A stretch of 64,000 nucleotides of DNA from Cryptomeria japonica (GCF_030272615.1 NC_081411.1:39483140-39547139), one strand, 5' to 3'. Shown: positions 23,469 to 35,198, numbered from the stretch's first letter. Numbers and translations are program-made. The notes: generated by a model from the letters alone, not told the origin.

Positions 23469-24513
23469 TGTCGTACCTATGAAGTGTACCTGAATCTGCA
23501 AACACAAAACACCCAATAGATCATTACAAACATGGTTAATGAATTTAAATCAAAGAAAGATAAAATCATCACTAATCGATTTATCGCCTCCTAGTAAATG
23601 CGAGTATGAATTTTGCTTTGAGAACTTGTTATGCAAATTCCAGTGACTTGACTACACTTAGATGGAGGATTTGAATGATGAAGATGCATGATCTAGCAAC
23701 GATAGCATGATTAAGCTACATGATTTCATGATTATTCTAGAAAATAAGCTAGAATGAAGATGCAATTTAGCTAAAATTGAACATGATAACATTGCTTGAA
23801 ATGATAAACTAGAAGCTAGATGCCTATAGTAACAATGCATAAGATGAATCAATCGGGGGTGCAAAAATGATATGAATTGGGACCCTTTGTGCTCCAAAAT
23901 GGGGTCTATTTATAGGATTTCCCAAGGCTAGGGGTGAGGTGGCAGGAATCAATGGTCAAGATTGATTTGAAGATATCTATGGTTAAATAGGAGGAGTTTG
24001 GCAAAGGGGTTGGACTAAAGGGAACATCTGTCATCTCTATGGTGACAAGTGTAAAGAGGCTTCTAGAAGAGGTTGGATGAAAGGGAACACTTAGTGACAA
24101 GTGTCACAAAGCTTCTAGAAGAGGTTGGATGAAAGGGAACATGGGGGTAGGTAGAATGGGTTAGGTTTAGGAATGGTTAGGTTAGGTGGTTAAAAGTTAA
24201 GAGAATTTGAATTTAGAAATTCAATCAGTAAGAAAAGGCTAATTACTTTCAACAACTCATAATTTATTTGTTTTAATTAATCAGAGATTAAAAGAAATGA
24301 TTTTGATGGAGAAGAATTAATTAATTTGAATTGATTAATTAAAGGGGATTATTGAAATGAACCTATTTAAATAAATCCTTAGATTTATTAATAAGTAGAT
24401 GAATTGAGAGATTTAATCAAATTGTTGATGAATTCAATTAAATTGAGGAGGAGGATTAATTAAATAATTGCTTATTCAATTAATTATCTTCAGACCATTT
24501 TTAGGTGTATACA
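23469..24513 (-). repeat. 5' LTR of the Ty3 element
   Basis: 1045 bases from TGTCGTACC to GTATACA, followed by the CAAAT target duplication at 24514-24518. It is the partner of 6261-7305. Confidence 0.95.
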
Positions 24514-24518
24514 CAAAT

Positions 24519-24993
24519 TAGTACATAATGAGCAGGTCTAGAAGATTATTTAGACTGCATAATCTTTTATAGTACAAAATCTATTATTTAAATATAAAAT
24601 CTGTTATACAAACATACAAGTCATCAATTTGTTAGAATTTTTTATTTGTATTCTCATAATGTCATTGATTGATGTACTTAAATCTAATTAATAAAATAAT
24701 TAAAAATGTATTTTTTTTTTTTAAATTTTTTTATTCCTACCTACATAAATAAATATTGATCAATCACAAAACAAATAAATCTTATTTTGCCCACATCTTC
24801 TCTTTTTTCACCAATAAAAAAAGAAATGAGACAGCGTATGGATATCACCAAGGCATAAAAGGAACCGATTTTTGGCAGATACTAATTCTAGAATGCTTTG
24901 GCATGCAAGAGATTAAGCATAGATGAGGTGGAGGAATTGTTTGAAGGCAATGCAATGATCCCATACTTTTATGATTGTGGGACATACTAAGCA
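24519..24993. other. AT-rich spacer upstream of SDR pseudogene 1
   Basis: AT-rich DNA with T and A runs (near 24710-24735). No gene, repeat or motif that I can support. Confidence 0.5.
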
Positions 24994-25528
24994 CAATGGG
25001 ATCTTTTATTATTTTTCTTTTCCTTCCTTTGACTTGAAGACCAGGTCATTTGTCATTTATCTATCTCCATGTCACAGCTCTAACAGAAGCACTAAAGCTG
25101 TCATTTTTTTTTATAAATGTATAAAATAATAAATCAGATTATGTATCCAATAATAAAAAGTAAACCTTCAAAAAATAACCTAACCAAAATAAATTCAAAG
25201 AAAAAATTACAATTTCCACCCTTACAACTCTAAATGTAGAACCTTCCATTTGACCACGTATTAAAAAATAATACAAAATATCTTCACGTTGATCTTTTAC
25301 AATAACCTTACCTTAAAATGATCATTTCAATCTTAATCAAGTTAAATCATAAATTACTTTTCTCTTGGGTGCCTTATTAATTACCTATATTTGCTATTTT
25401 TTATATATCTTTGCCAACCACTATGGGATCTTTTATTATTTTCCGTTTCCCTTCTTTGACTTGAAGGCCGCGTCATTTGGCATTTATTTATCTCCCTGCC
25501 ACAGCTGTAACACACACTCTAAGGCTGG
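24994..25528 (+). repeat. Duplicated promoter segment upstream of SDR pseudogene 1
   Basis: 24994-25102 and 25422-25528 are two copies of one roughly 107-base segment. Shared words are ATGGGATCTTTTATTATTTT, CTTTGACTTGAAG, GTCATTTGKCATTTAT and CCACAGCT. The right copy ends about 25 bases before the SDR1 ATG and includes an ATTTATTTAT TATA-like word at 25482-25491. The left copy is followed by no recognisable exon. About 320 bases of AT-rich DNA separate them. Confidence 0.75.
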
Positions 25529-25552
25529 CTCTAAGGATGTAGCTCAAGAACA

Positions 25553-26507
25553 ATGGCTGCAGCTGCTATAGTGAAAAGGTAATTACTTGTTTTTCTTTCC
25601 TTTTTTGTTTTCAATCCTTTGGTTAAGCCTGTACTGTTATCTGGATTTCTTGTTCTGCAATACAATCATAGTTTATTTAGAATTCTCAGACAGTTACGAA
25701 AGGTGTTTATAAAATACAGACTGCAAGGCAAGGTTGCGGTAATCACAGGAGGATCCGCAGCACTTGGTGAAGCCACCGTTAGACTGTTTGCCCATCTGGA
25801 GCCAAAGGCATAATTGCTGACATTGCAGACGAAGCCGGTACAAAAGTGGTGGAAACCCTTTCTCCCTGGGCGACATATGTCCACTGTGACGTGAGCATAG
25901 AGCAAGATGTAAGCGTAGCTGTGGATTTAGCCATGGAAAAGCTGGAAAACTTGACATTATGTTTAATAACGCAGGAATCACTGTCATCCAGAAGGGGAGC
26001 GTGGCAGAGTATGAGATGGAGCAATTCGAGCGAGTGATGAACATAAATGTAAAAGGAGTAATGCACGGCATTAAGCACGCAGACCGTGTTATGATCCCCA
26101 ACAAAAAGGGCTGCATTATTTCTACATTTAGTATAGCATGTGTAATGGGAGGACTGGCTACTTACTCCAACACAGCATCCAAACATGCAGTCATTGGGCT
26201 GACTAAAAATGGTGCAGTCGAACTGGGGAAATATGGTATCAGAGTGAATTGTATTTTTCCTGCTGCTGTTGTCACAGATATGGTGATGAAGTACCGTGGA
26301 GAGGCTCCTTCAGCAGAGGTAAAGGCCAAGCTGGAGGCCTCGTTAAACAGCCGGGCCACATTAAAGAAGGCAACTCTTGAAGCAGAGGATATTGCAGAGG
26401 CTGCTCTTTATCTGGCCAGTGAGGGATCCAAATATGTAAGCGGTAGTAATATTGTGATAGATGGAGGAATAACAATTGTAAACAACGACTGGACGCTATA
26501 CCGGTGA
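25553..26507 (+). pseudogene. SDR pseudogene 1 (SDR110C-like), frameshifted, catalytic Tyr lost
   Basis: A full-length relic of a plant short-chain dehydrogenase. Exon 1 (25553-25578) encodes MAAAAIVKR and ends in phase 2 at a GT donor. The 141-base intron (25579-25719) ends in AG. Exon 2 (25720-26507) runs to TGA. The frame shifts near 25795 and again near 25944. Both are explained by one missing base where the related copies read CATGGA and this copy reads CTGGA. Three further signs of decay: the cofactor motif reads TGGSAALG, so a conserved glycine is alanine; the active-site tyrosine of YTASK is asparagine (NTASK); and the Ser-containing strand reads STFSIACVMGG. The C-terminus (EDIAEAALYLASEGSKYVSG, IVIDGGITIV) is well kept. 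It is more diverged than copies 2-4 and is not part of their repeated unit. Confidence 0.92.
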
Positions 26508-27999
26508 TCAATGGCAGACTCCTAAGTCAATTGCACATGAAAGATAATGTTGGACTACCACGGAATTGGTTCTTGGATAAGGTCACATTTTGCAATCCAT
26601 TTTGTCTTAAATGAATTAGTCCTGCCATCTTTACACTGTATTGACAAACTGTTTGTGTTGAAAAGTTTAATTTAGGACTTATTTTTCTATAAGAGACGAA
26701 GATTAGATGTAGGTGACATGACATATATGAATTAGTCTTACATTGATGCAACTTTTAAAATTTATTAATCATCATCTCCTAACTTGTCGTTGAAAAGAGT
26801 TTGCGTTGAAAATTTAATGGCACTTAATTTTAAGATAAAGAATAGGAAATTTGATGTAGAAGATCACAATCATGTCCCTCAATAACGAATCAATACACTT
26901 AGAGCTTGTGTACATGAGATGTGTCTTGATAGTGTTTGTGAATTGAATATAAATTTTGTGTGATTATATTTTATTTTTGTCTATCTTAAGAAGTATAAAT
27001 ATTTTCCAACTGATTAGATAGTGACTAATTTATTGAATAATTTAAAGAGTAGAAAATTAAAATTTGAATGAAATGAATTAGTTCATATATTGTGGGGTAG
27101 TCTATTTGAGGAATAAATGTCATTTTGGATTTGTTTGGATTATGGAGACATATAATGGCATTTGGTGTTATGAATTGACATAAAAATGTTCTAGATAATA
27201 TTTGATAGATCTAACAATTTAGTAACAAAATAACTCAAACATATTTTAGATTGAATGAAGATGTGAGCTAGGGCAATACAATATGATACGCCATATTGAA
27301 AGGGGAACCTATAATGTTCCTCCTTATAACAGATTAGCTAGAAATAGTGAATAGAAAAACATAAATAAGATTGTCTTGCTTTGATGGAATCACATTACCA
27401 AATATTGCAAGCTCCTTTGAGGGATAAACCTCCTTTGAGGGGTAAACCTCCTTTGAGTAGTGCTTAATATAATAGAGTTGATGGATAATTCCTTCCATTG
27501 TGAAACCTTTTTATTTATATTAATTCAACCTAGAGGGAAATTGCTTTGCAAATATATGGTATAAACCAATCTATTAAAAGGGGTGACTTACAAAGTATAT
27601 GTGTCTAATCTACATTTAGTAATACAAGATTAACTATTTAGCAAGAAATTATTGGGGTTTTATGTCTTAGCCCAAACTTCCCATTAAAATGATTTATCCT
27701 CAAATCTTGACATAAGGAAGTAGTTATTGTAGCTAGAAGAGGGATTCCCATGTTGCATCTTTTGGATTCAAATGATTCTATTAGATGAGAACTTTAGTGA
27801 TGTTGCCATTGTGGAGGTAGCCTGATCATTTACCAAGGTTTTAATCAAGCATTTGTTGGCAAGAGACACTACACAGATAGTCAGACATTGTCATTGATGA
27901 TAAATCACATCATTAATCCCATCTGCATAGCTCAATTTGTTCATACTGGAAGTTAGATTGATTTTTGGATAGGTCCGGTGAGATAGGACAGGACATTCG
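26508..27999. other. AT-rich spacer downstream of SDR pseudogene 1
   Basis: No gene seen. A diverged tandem pair lies at 26641-26720 and 26785-26867 (shared GTTTGYGTTGAAAA, TTAATT and GATGTAG words). A short triplet of CCTCCTTTGAGGGGTAAA-like units lies at 27412-27465. Confidence 0.5.
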
Positions 28000-29021
28000 G
28001 CAGTGTACAATATTTTGTTTGGTGTTTCATTTCTATTGAATAACTTATGTTGCGGATCTCAGGGAAGCATTATGGATGTGTTATCTACCATATTCCAGAA
28101 TATTAGCCTCCGATGTTGATTCTTGAGTGAGTTGGAAGATCCGGTGTAGAGGTTTTTAGGATGAATAGTGTGGTATGACCGACATGTGCGAGAAATCATT
28201 GTGCAAATTATGTGGATCAATTTTGGTGTTTTTTTTTGTGTTTGAGGACGTTTAGTCAACATATACGAAGCATGTGGCCAATTATTTTTGGTCGGCATAT
28301 GGATTTGGGTTTAGATTGAGCCAAGTTGGTATACGGTTTCATCATTTGTACCGTTTTCTTAAAGCCGACATGTAGAAGACCTAATTTGATGTTGTAGATA
28401 TAAAAGACCGATGTATATGATCATTTTTGGTATTGGTGGATGTGTGAAAAGTGTTTATGATTGATTGTGTGTAGTTTCTCATGCACAAGTGAAGGATTTG
28501 TGCTCTAGAATATAGCAAAATAATAGAACAGAGCAAAGTAGTAGAGCAGTGTAAGATTGAGTATTTTGTGCTTAACTAGAACTAAGATTGAGTATTTTGT
28601 GCTTAACTAGAACTATATTTTGGCATTAGTAGATGTTTTTTTTTCAGTTCAGACATTTTAATTATCTTTTATAATCATTTGTAAGGCAGTGAGCCTTCCA
28701 GGGTTGTAGCCCGTATTGTAATTTGAGCAATGAGCTTTAGGTAGTGTGCCTGAATGCATGTGCATTCCCCTATGGAATATTTATATACTTCTAACAGAGT
28801 ATATTAATATTGTGGGTCTCAATTACATCGTGGTTTTTCCCTTAATAGTGTTTCCATGTACAAAAATCTTGGTGTTATGGTGTTGTGGATATTTGATTTA
28901 TGTGCATCTTTCTCTTGTTGATTGGCATTAGATGGTTAACGAATCAGATTAATAATGTTAAAGATTACATATCACTGATTCACCCCCCCGCCCCCTCTTA
29001 GTGTTCCTTGATTCCAACAAC
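28000..29021 (+). mobile_element. Decayed Ty1/copia LTR relic
   Basis: The right end carries the signature of a copia LTR: GTGGTTTTTCCC near 28829, then GATTCACCCCCCCGCCCCC and CTCTTAGTG, ending CCAACA at 29021. It is followed by ACATTGGGATAA, which resembles a worn primer site (ATTGGTATCA). The C run mirrors the G run in element A's LTR. The left limit is uncertain, and no partner LTR or coding region is evident. It is a fossil. Confidence 0.5.
28552..28613. repeat. 31-base perfect tandem duplication
   Basis: Two identical 31-base units (28552-28582 and 28583-28613), each starting TAAGATTGAGTATTTTGTGC, lie inside the LTR relic. Confidence 0.9.
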
Positions 29022-30944
29022 ATTGGGATAATATATCATTTACTATCTTTGTTTAATAATGTAAGCTATGTTTTAATATATTCACCAAGACACTTCATGA
29101 AATAGGAAACATGAAAAATTAGATAGAGCATAGAAGAGGGAGGAATCTTCAAAATGTAAACAACATAACTAGTTTTCTATAAAATTTTAGAGCCTTTGCA
29201 TAAGACATGGGGATGATCTTTTCACATGTATTTCACTCCAAATATGATTTGATGTATGATTGGAGTAGAAAAGGGATGGTGTTAGTAACATTAAATGTGT
29301 TTTCTAAATGTTGTTGACTATCTTGCTTCATCATGCAATTATATGCCAAGCGTAAATTAGCCATGAGAGTGCAAAGAATGATGTCATGTATGCAAAGGGT
29401 AGAATTTAATACAAGTACCTACAAGTTACTACTTATGTGGGTTTATAGAGAGGGTGGCAACTAACCATATACAACTTCATATTATCGTATTAATTGTTGT
29501 GTCATAAATGATACTATACAATAACTTAGGCAATAGTTGTCATTTGCCATAATGATTTTGTTGAAAATAAAAAATGTGATATAAATAGATCTACAAGAAT
29601 GTATTAATAATTTTTAGTTTTGACATCTATTTTAGGGTGATATGTAGAGCTCTTTATAACTTATGTAGTATAATGCTTGAAAATTCTTGGTAGAAGTGAC
29701 TAGTGAAAATTTGGTCCTGATCACTTATAATGAAAACTATTATTCTATTGGGGTTAAAGATGCATTCATGGAACACTTGGGCAATAGAAGAGGTAGAATA
29801 GGGATCCTAGAACAAGGCAAAGAACTAGGTATATTTGGAGAGGCAATTGACCACCATCAAAATAATCGATTTCAGATAAACTTTGAAAGGAATTCATTGA
29901 AATCCATGAAATTATTTGTCCATACACTAATACCAATAAAGAATGGTTGTAGCTAGTCAAGAGAGGTAATATTTTTTCCTTTGTTGCATTAGTAAATACT
30001 TATGTTCTATCACAAAATATTTGAAGTCATTTTTATACTTTACCTTAAAAATAAAATAATCTTTTAAATGTTTCAAGGAACTTGAATGACTAGTTTAGAG
30101 GGACTAGCATGACATTTAGCCAATCTATTTTGTTGCAAATTCAGTTGGGAGGGCACTACCAAACAATTTTAAATCATAATAAAATTCATGCAATAAATAA
30201 TTAGAGTGATACTCATTTGATAGTTGTTGAATGTAGCTATCCTACTAATATATTAATGAAGTTACCAAACCATTGTGGTACAAGTGATAATGAAACACAA
30301 AATATTCAAATTGATGTAATAAGGCATTTTCTAGAACATTGTCATGGGTTTTTTAATGGGTAATCTCATATCCATAATCAAACAACATAGTGATTCAATT
30401 CTATTTCTCTAGAAAAAAGACTCACTTTTTATTGAAAGTACTTGTGGCTATGATGATTGAAATTTTAATGTACAAATGTTTGTCAACTAGACATGGATGG
30501 TATTTGTGAGTAGCCTTTCTATTAAGGCTTTCTACAATATAAGAAAAAAATTACCTCCAATTGAGCAATGTAATAGCATTATTATCTTTTTGAGCATTAT
30601 TTGTAAATAGATTTGTCAATGGAAATTTCAAAGTGAGTTGCACAATGGGCAATGATAAATGTTCCAACAACTGAAAAGATCATTATAAAGTAATGATATT
30701 CCTGTACATTTGAGAGGAGTAGCTGCCTTGTATGATTGGGGTTTTGAAGGCTTTTGTATACTTTTAATCCAAAAGTACGAAAGGGAGAAAAGAAAATACT
30801 AAAGAAAGATGGCTAACAAAAATCTGGATAGTAGATATACAAATAACATTTGAGATTCAGAACTCATAATGATTACAAAGAAGGTTTAGCACAAAAGATG
30901 ATTTAGGTATGCAATGACGGTGAAAGAAAGATAACAAACCTCAA
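29022..30944. other. AT-rich stretch without a recognised gene
   Basis: A plus-strand frame of 89 codons at 29687-29956 has mixed composition but no domain I recognise, and I do not call it a gene. The rest is AT-rich and may include worn internal sequence of the copia relic ending at 29021. Confidence 0.45.
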
Positions 30945-31480
30945 CAAGTTGGCACAAACAAGAAGGATGCTGGCAAATATTTGTGAAATCTGGCAGCATG
31001 GATGTTCACAACATTTTGTAATGCCCTCATTATGGCGCAAGCCAAACTTTACACCTGCTGAAATTCATTCTCCATGAAAGTTTCTAAAACCTTTTCAATA
31101 AATCTATTTTGTGCTTTCCTTCAAGCATTCGATGCATTCGGTCAAATAGAAGCCAACTCTTTTAAACACATACATTTTATGCAAATTCAACAACTGTGGT
31201 ATCCCATGATATGGCGTCTCTTCAATACATCCTATCAAACAGTTCATCTGCTATGTCTATCTTTCAACAATTTACAAACATAGTTTGCAAGTTTGCTAAA
31301 GCATTTCCAACTATAATATCTAACAAAAATCCCCGTAACCTAACTTTAATGGATACCCATTCGTTGGTTCAAGGCTACCATCCTAGCACGAGCAGGGAAG
31401 ATCTGGTTTTTGGCTTTACAACAGCGGATAGCATTTGCCTGATTGATTGTAAAGCTTTGACAACAAATACAATCTTGCAT
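30945..31480 (-). pseudogene. PPR protein pseudogene fragment
   Basis: The minus strand encodes the remains of pentatricopeptide repeats, the RNA-binding helical repeats of plant organelle proteins. In one frame I read GFLLDIIVGNALANLQTMFV, then KIDIADELFDRMY, then RDAISWDTTVVEFA. These match the PPR pattern D-x-x-V-G-N-A-L-x-x-M-Y-x-K-C, x-x-A-x-x-L-F-D-x-M and D-x-x-S-W-x-x-x-V. Further down is ETFMENEFQQV, followed by MRALQNVVNIHA, the next L/S-type repeat. Several in-frame stops and frame changes interrupt it, so it is a dead fragment of about two repeats. Nothing marks it as recent. The parent gene is not in the window. Confidence 0.7.
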
Positions 31481-32372
31481 AATCTGTAAAAAAAGAGGCT
31501 TCTACTCCGTACTCTCGGGAAAGATATCCTCACGTACAGGGCAGTTGCGACTCAAACATCTGACAAAAAAATCCACTATCTTATATGCCTTGAATGATGG
31601 TGATAATCTGGTAGTAATCTCCCACTTTAGCATTAGGCGTGAATGATATGGAAGAGTGGCGTGCTGTTAGCATGCTTTGTGTATACTAAAATTTCAATTA
31701 ATTCTCTTAATGCTTTTACCTCCACATACGCATGGAATAACTGTCATTTGTGTGCAAATAGTGATTAACTTTTCACCTTTTTGAGAGTTATTAATTAAAA
31801 AAAAAAAAAAAATCAAAATAGAAGTTATTAGTACTTGCTGTAGGTTACTATTAATTAGTTATTATTCAATTGTTTTTCACCAATTACATTTATGAGTTTT
31901 TTTTTTCTTAGATGTGTGTTTTGAAGTTTTTAAATTAGAGAAATTGTTTTTCTTCATTCTAATTGTCAAGGTAAATTTTTAAGTCATTAAAATAATATTT
32001 AGTATGTTTTAGTTTTCTTTTCAAACTATTTTTTCTTTTCAAATTATTTTGAATGTGTATGTATATAATTATATATTTAAGTTATAGTTTAAGATTTAAT
32101 AATAAATTGTTCTTAGCATTTTATACACCTTAATAATAATAATTAATCACCAAACCCTCTAAATATTGAATAAATTTATCTTGAATAACCTTACAATATT
32201 TATATACATTAAAAGCAAAAACTAACATCATTTTACAAGTTACAAAATTATTATTAATATTTTATCTCTTTCACCACATTCAAAATTATTTGTATGATTT
32301 AACCAATTAATCCTTCATGAAATTATCAACATATATTATATAATGAATATTATGAAAACTATTGTCAAAAAC

Positions 32373-32404
<32 letters not shown>

Positions 32405-33116
32405 CAATATTTATATACACTAAAAGTAAAAACTAGACACCATTTTACCAAGTATATTTTTAACAATTTATCTCTTTTACCACATTCAAAATTACCTCTA
32501 AAATTCAATCAATTAATCTTTCATGATATCTAGGAGATATTGTATAATGAATTCTATGAAAACTATTGTCAAACCTTAAAAATAATAATAAAGATATCTA
32601 GATGCTCAAGATTTTTAGATTGACAATAATATTATTTTATTATAGAACATATTCAAATAGTGTTGCTTATATTTGAAATAAAAAAATTATTAAAAATTTA
32701 ATAAACGTTTTAAAATGTTAATCTAAAATCTTTATTACATATTTTTACAACTAGAAAAAATAAAGAAAGATGATTTATTCTCTTAAAAATATCTCAAAAT
32801 AATATTTAAAATATTATATTGAAAATCACACTCAATAATCTATTGTTAAAATTATAATTACTCAATTTGTTTTCTTATTAATATAACTTTGAAATAATAC
32901 AAAATTTAAGCTATGTAAAATTAATTCAATAAATATATCTAATTAAATGTTAATTATAAATTTAATTAAATCCTAAATTTAATTAACTCTAATTATAATA
33001 GTAATTGACTGGTAATTATAATAGTAATTGAATATTAATTATTCGTAAAATATTTTTCTATCCGTAACAATGATAAAATAATAATTTAAAAAATAATAAT
33101 AAATATCACTAGATAT
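31481..33116. other. Very AT-rich spacer with an internal tandem duplication
   Basis: No gene seen; 31700-33100 is extremely AT-rich. 32190-32371 and 32401-32577 are two copies of a segment with a 211-base period. Both start TTACAATATTTATATACA and end near ATGAAAACTATTGTCAAA. Confidence 0.6.
32372..32400. repeat. AAT trinucleotide microsatellite
   Basis: About nine AAT units, placed exactly between the two copies of the 211-base duplication. Confidence 0.85.
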
Positions 33117-33134
33117 AACAATACACTAATATAC
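33117..33134. repeat. 18-base target duplication of retroposon, left
   Basis: AACAATACACTAATATAC, matched at 40255-40272 with one mismatch. The length suggests target-primed insertion. Confidence 0.55.
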
Positions 33135-33452
33135 AATTAACGTTCGAGGTAATTATCAGGAACTCTCTCACCAGATGGAGCGTGCAGGCTGCAGAGGGCA
33201 AGCTACGGTTTCATCAGTTGATGACCCTGGAGATGGCGACGCAGATGGTGGGGGAAGGGATATCCCGTATTCTGATCATGCCTCCTGCGTTTGGTTATGC
33301 GGGCCCGTTTTTGCCTCTGGTTTGTGTGTGATTGCGGATCGTTGTGATGGGAGCGGCTCCTTGGCAGTAGAGTTTTTGTTTGGGGACGCCCATTCCCTCA
33401 TATGCTGCTCTTCTTAGTGATGGGGTTTTGTTTCTAGTCCGTGCTGGAAGTG

Positions 33453-33457
33453 GAGGG
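33453..33457. repeat. Target duplication GAGGG of copia element B, left
   Basis: GAGGG precedes the left LTR and is repeated at 38758-38762 after the right LTR. Confidence 0.9.
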
Positions 33458-34098
33458 TGTGTGTTTGTTAGCTTGGACAGTTGTTTGTCCATTTGCTAAA
33501 TAATTAGTAAATAATTGTTTGCTAACAAATGTAGTTAGAGTTCAAACAATTCTTATTAATTATTTAAGTCTTTTTAGAAACTTCTAGCAACCAATTTGGT
33601 TAGGGTTGTTTAGTTGTTTTTAATCTTAGCCGTGGATTGAGAATTAATTTCAGCGGTTCGTTTTCCAATGAGAGTAGTATATAAGGGGGACCGGGGGCAT
33701 TTGGAAAACAATGAATGAATAAATTGTGTGAAGAACTTGCAGTGTTAGCAAGTAGTCTTGCAGTGTTAGCAAGTAGTCTTGCAGTGTTAGCATTGGGACA
33801 ATAGCAGGGTGGAATCTCAACAGGAGAAATTGAGAGGTCGTCGAAGCTCTACCTGTAACAAGCAAGCACTATTTGTATCTCTTGATTTGTTGTTGTTAAT
33901 ATATACTCCTCATCTGTAGTACTGGTTTTCCCTTTGGGGTTTTTCCAGGGACAATTGTCTGAAAATATTGTGTTCATTGTGTTGCGCATTTATATGAGTT
34001 TGTGAAATTACAGTTGTGTTATTTTCCAATATTTGTTGCTCAAATAATCTATCAAAGATAGGAAGATAATAATCAGTAATTGTAATAGATTTTTCACA
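33458..34098 (+). repeat. 5' LTR of copia element B
   Basis: 641 bases from TGTGTGTTTG to TTTTTCACA. A TATA-like word (AGTATATAAGG) is at 33675-33688. A 21-base unit starting CTTGCAGTGTTAGCAAGTAG is repeated from 33736 (two full copies and a third partial). The 3' LTR carries one copy fewer, with a different continuation. Confidence 0.94.
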
Positions 34099-34112
34099 TG
34101 GTATCAGAGCTA
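34099..34112 (+). promoter_or_regulatory. Primer binding site of copia element B
   Basis: TGGTATCAGAGCTA directly follows the 5' LTR. It is complementary to the 3' end of initiator methionine tRNA. Confidence 0.9.
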
Positions 34113-34211
34113 AGTTAAGGGTAGAAGAGATTTACCCTAGGAGAAGGAAACTAAGGGTTTATAAAACCTAGTTTAACCTCTTTAGAATTTTTATTTGCTT
34201 TAACCTTTGAA

Positions 34212-34913
34212 ATGGCCTCAGTTGGTTTAAGAGATCACGACAAATTGGATGGAGCCTCTAATTTTGGTGTCTGGAAAGCCAAAATTTCTTTATTGCTAGA
34301 AGAGAATGGTATCAAGGAATATGTTACCACTGTTGTGACTGTACCTTCAGATGCAACACAGCTTGCAACATACAAGAAGAATGATTCCAAGGCGAGGAGG
34401 CTAATCCTTGATGGTGTCAAGGACCATATAGCTCCACATATTGCAGAGTTAGATACTGCAAAGAAGATGTGGGATGTCATTCTGAATCTGTACCAGAATG
34501 CTACCACTAATCAGAAGTTGATTCTTAGAGAAAAGTTGAGGAATACCTGAATGAATAAGGGAGAAGACGTGACGAGTTACCTCACCAGACTCAGACTTGT
34601 CAAGGATGAGTTAGCGGTTGTTGGAGATAAACCAAGTGATGATGAGCTGGTACGGATAGCCCTAAATGGGTTTTCTAAGCAGTGGGATGCCTTTGTTCAA
34701 GTTGTTAATGGATGAGACACCTTACCAAGTTGGGATCGACTTTGGAGTGACTTCACTCAGGAGGAACTTAGACTAAGCCTTGTCAATGGAGCCAACAATA
34801 AGAGTCAGAAAAGTGAGGCAAAATAGGAGAACGTTGCCCTAGCGGGTAAAGGAAAAGCAAAGAAGGGGTCCAGCATAGGATCAAATCTACAAGGTGAGAA
34901 GAAGAAGAAAGAC
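34212..34913 (+). pseudogene. Copia element B gag
   Basis: The segment starts MASVGLRDHDKLDGASNFGV with WKAKISLLLEENGI, the standard start of plant copia gag. It continues with DTAKKMWDVILNLYQNATTN and LREKLRN, as expected for the capsid (UBN2) region. Part of the element B fossil. Confidence 0.88.
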
Positions 34914-35192
34914 TTGTTGAAGATCAAGTGCTATGGCTGTCACGAGTTTGGCCACTATGTCAGCAATTGCCCAGAAAGGAAGAAGAATGACAAGAAAGGC
35001 AAGAAGCAAGTTGCAGCTTTAGCAAGTGCAGATGAGCTCTCTAATAGAATGGAAGATGAATTTGCACTCATAGCGTGTATGGTTAGCTCAACCTCACAGA
35101 GTGTTTGGTACATAGATAGTGGGGCATCATTTCATATGACAGGAGTTAGAGAATACTTCTCCAGTTATAAGGAGGAGAGCACCAGAATCTAG
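34914..35192 (+). pseudogene. Copia element B zinc knuckle and protease
   Basis: A CCHC nucleocapsid knuckle (CYGCHEFGHYVSNC) is followed by a Lys-rich tract and the retropepsin active site VWYIDSGASFHMTG. Part of the element B fossil. Confidence 0.92.
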
Positions 35193-35198
35193 ATCTCT

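Larger units (their letters stand above)
6261..24513 (-). mobile_element. Ty3 (Tat-type) LTR element, 18.25 kb, with flanking CAAAT
   Basis: Both LTRs are 1045 bases, run TGTCGT to GTATACA, and sit in a perfect CAAAT target duplication. On the minus strand the order is 5' LTR (23469-24513), primer site, 3-kb leader, a block of antisense coding fragments (17490-20270), gag (about 16388-14800), protease, long linker, reverse transcriptase, RNase H, a second RNase H, integrase, a 2.1-kb 3' region and the 3' LTR (6261-7305). Integrase after reverse transcriptase defines Ty3. The second RNase H, long linker and antisense cargo fit the Tat/Ogre branch (established knowledge). The coding region holds many breaks, so it is a fossil. 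LTR divergence of very roughly 4-6 percent by eye suggests an insertion of order ten to thirty million years ago (inference). Confidence 0.93.

Noticed and set aside
29687-29956. 89-codon frame as a host gene
   Set aside because: No domain, no intron or promoter context, and it lies next to a decayed copia LTR.
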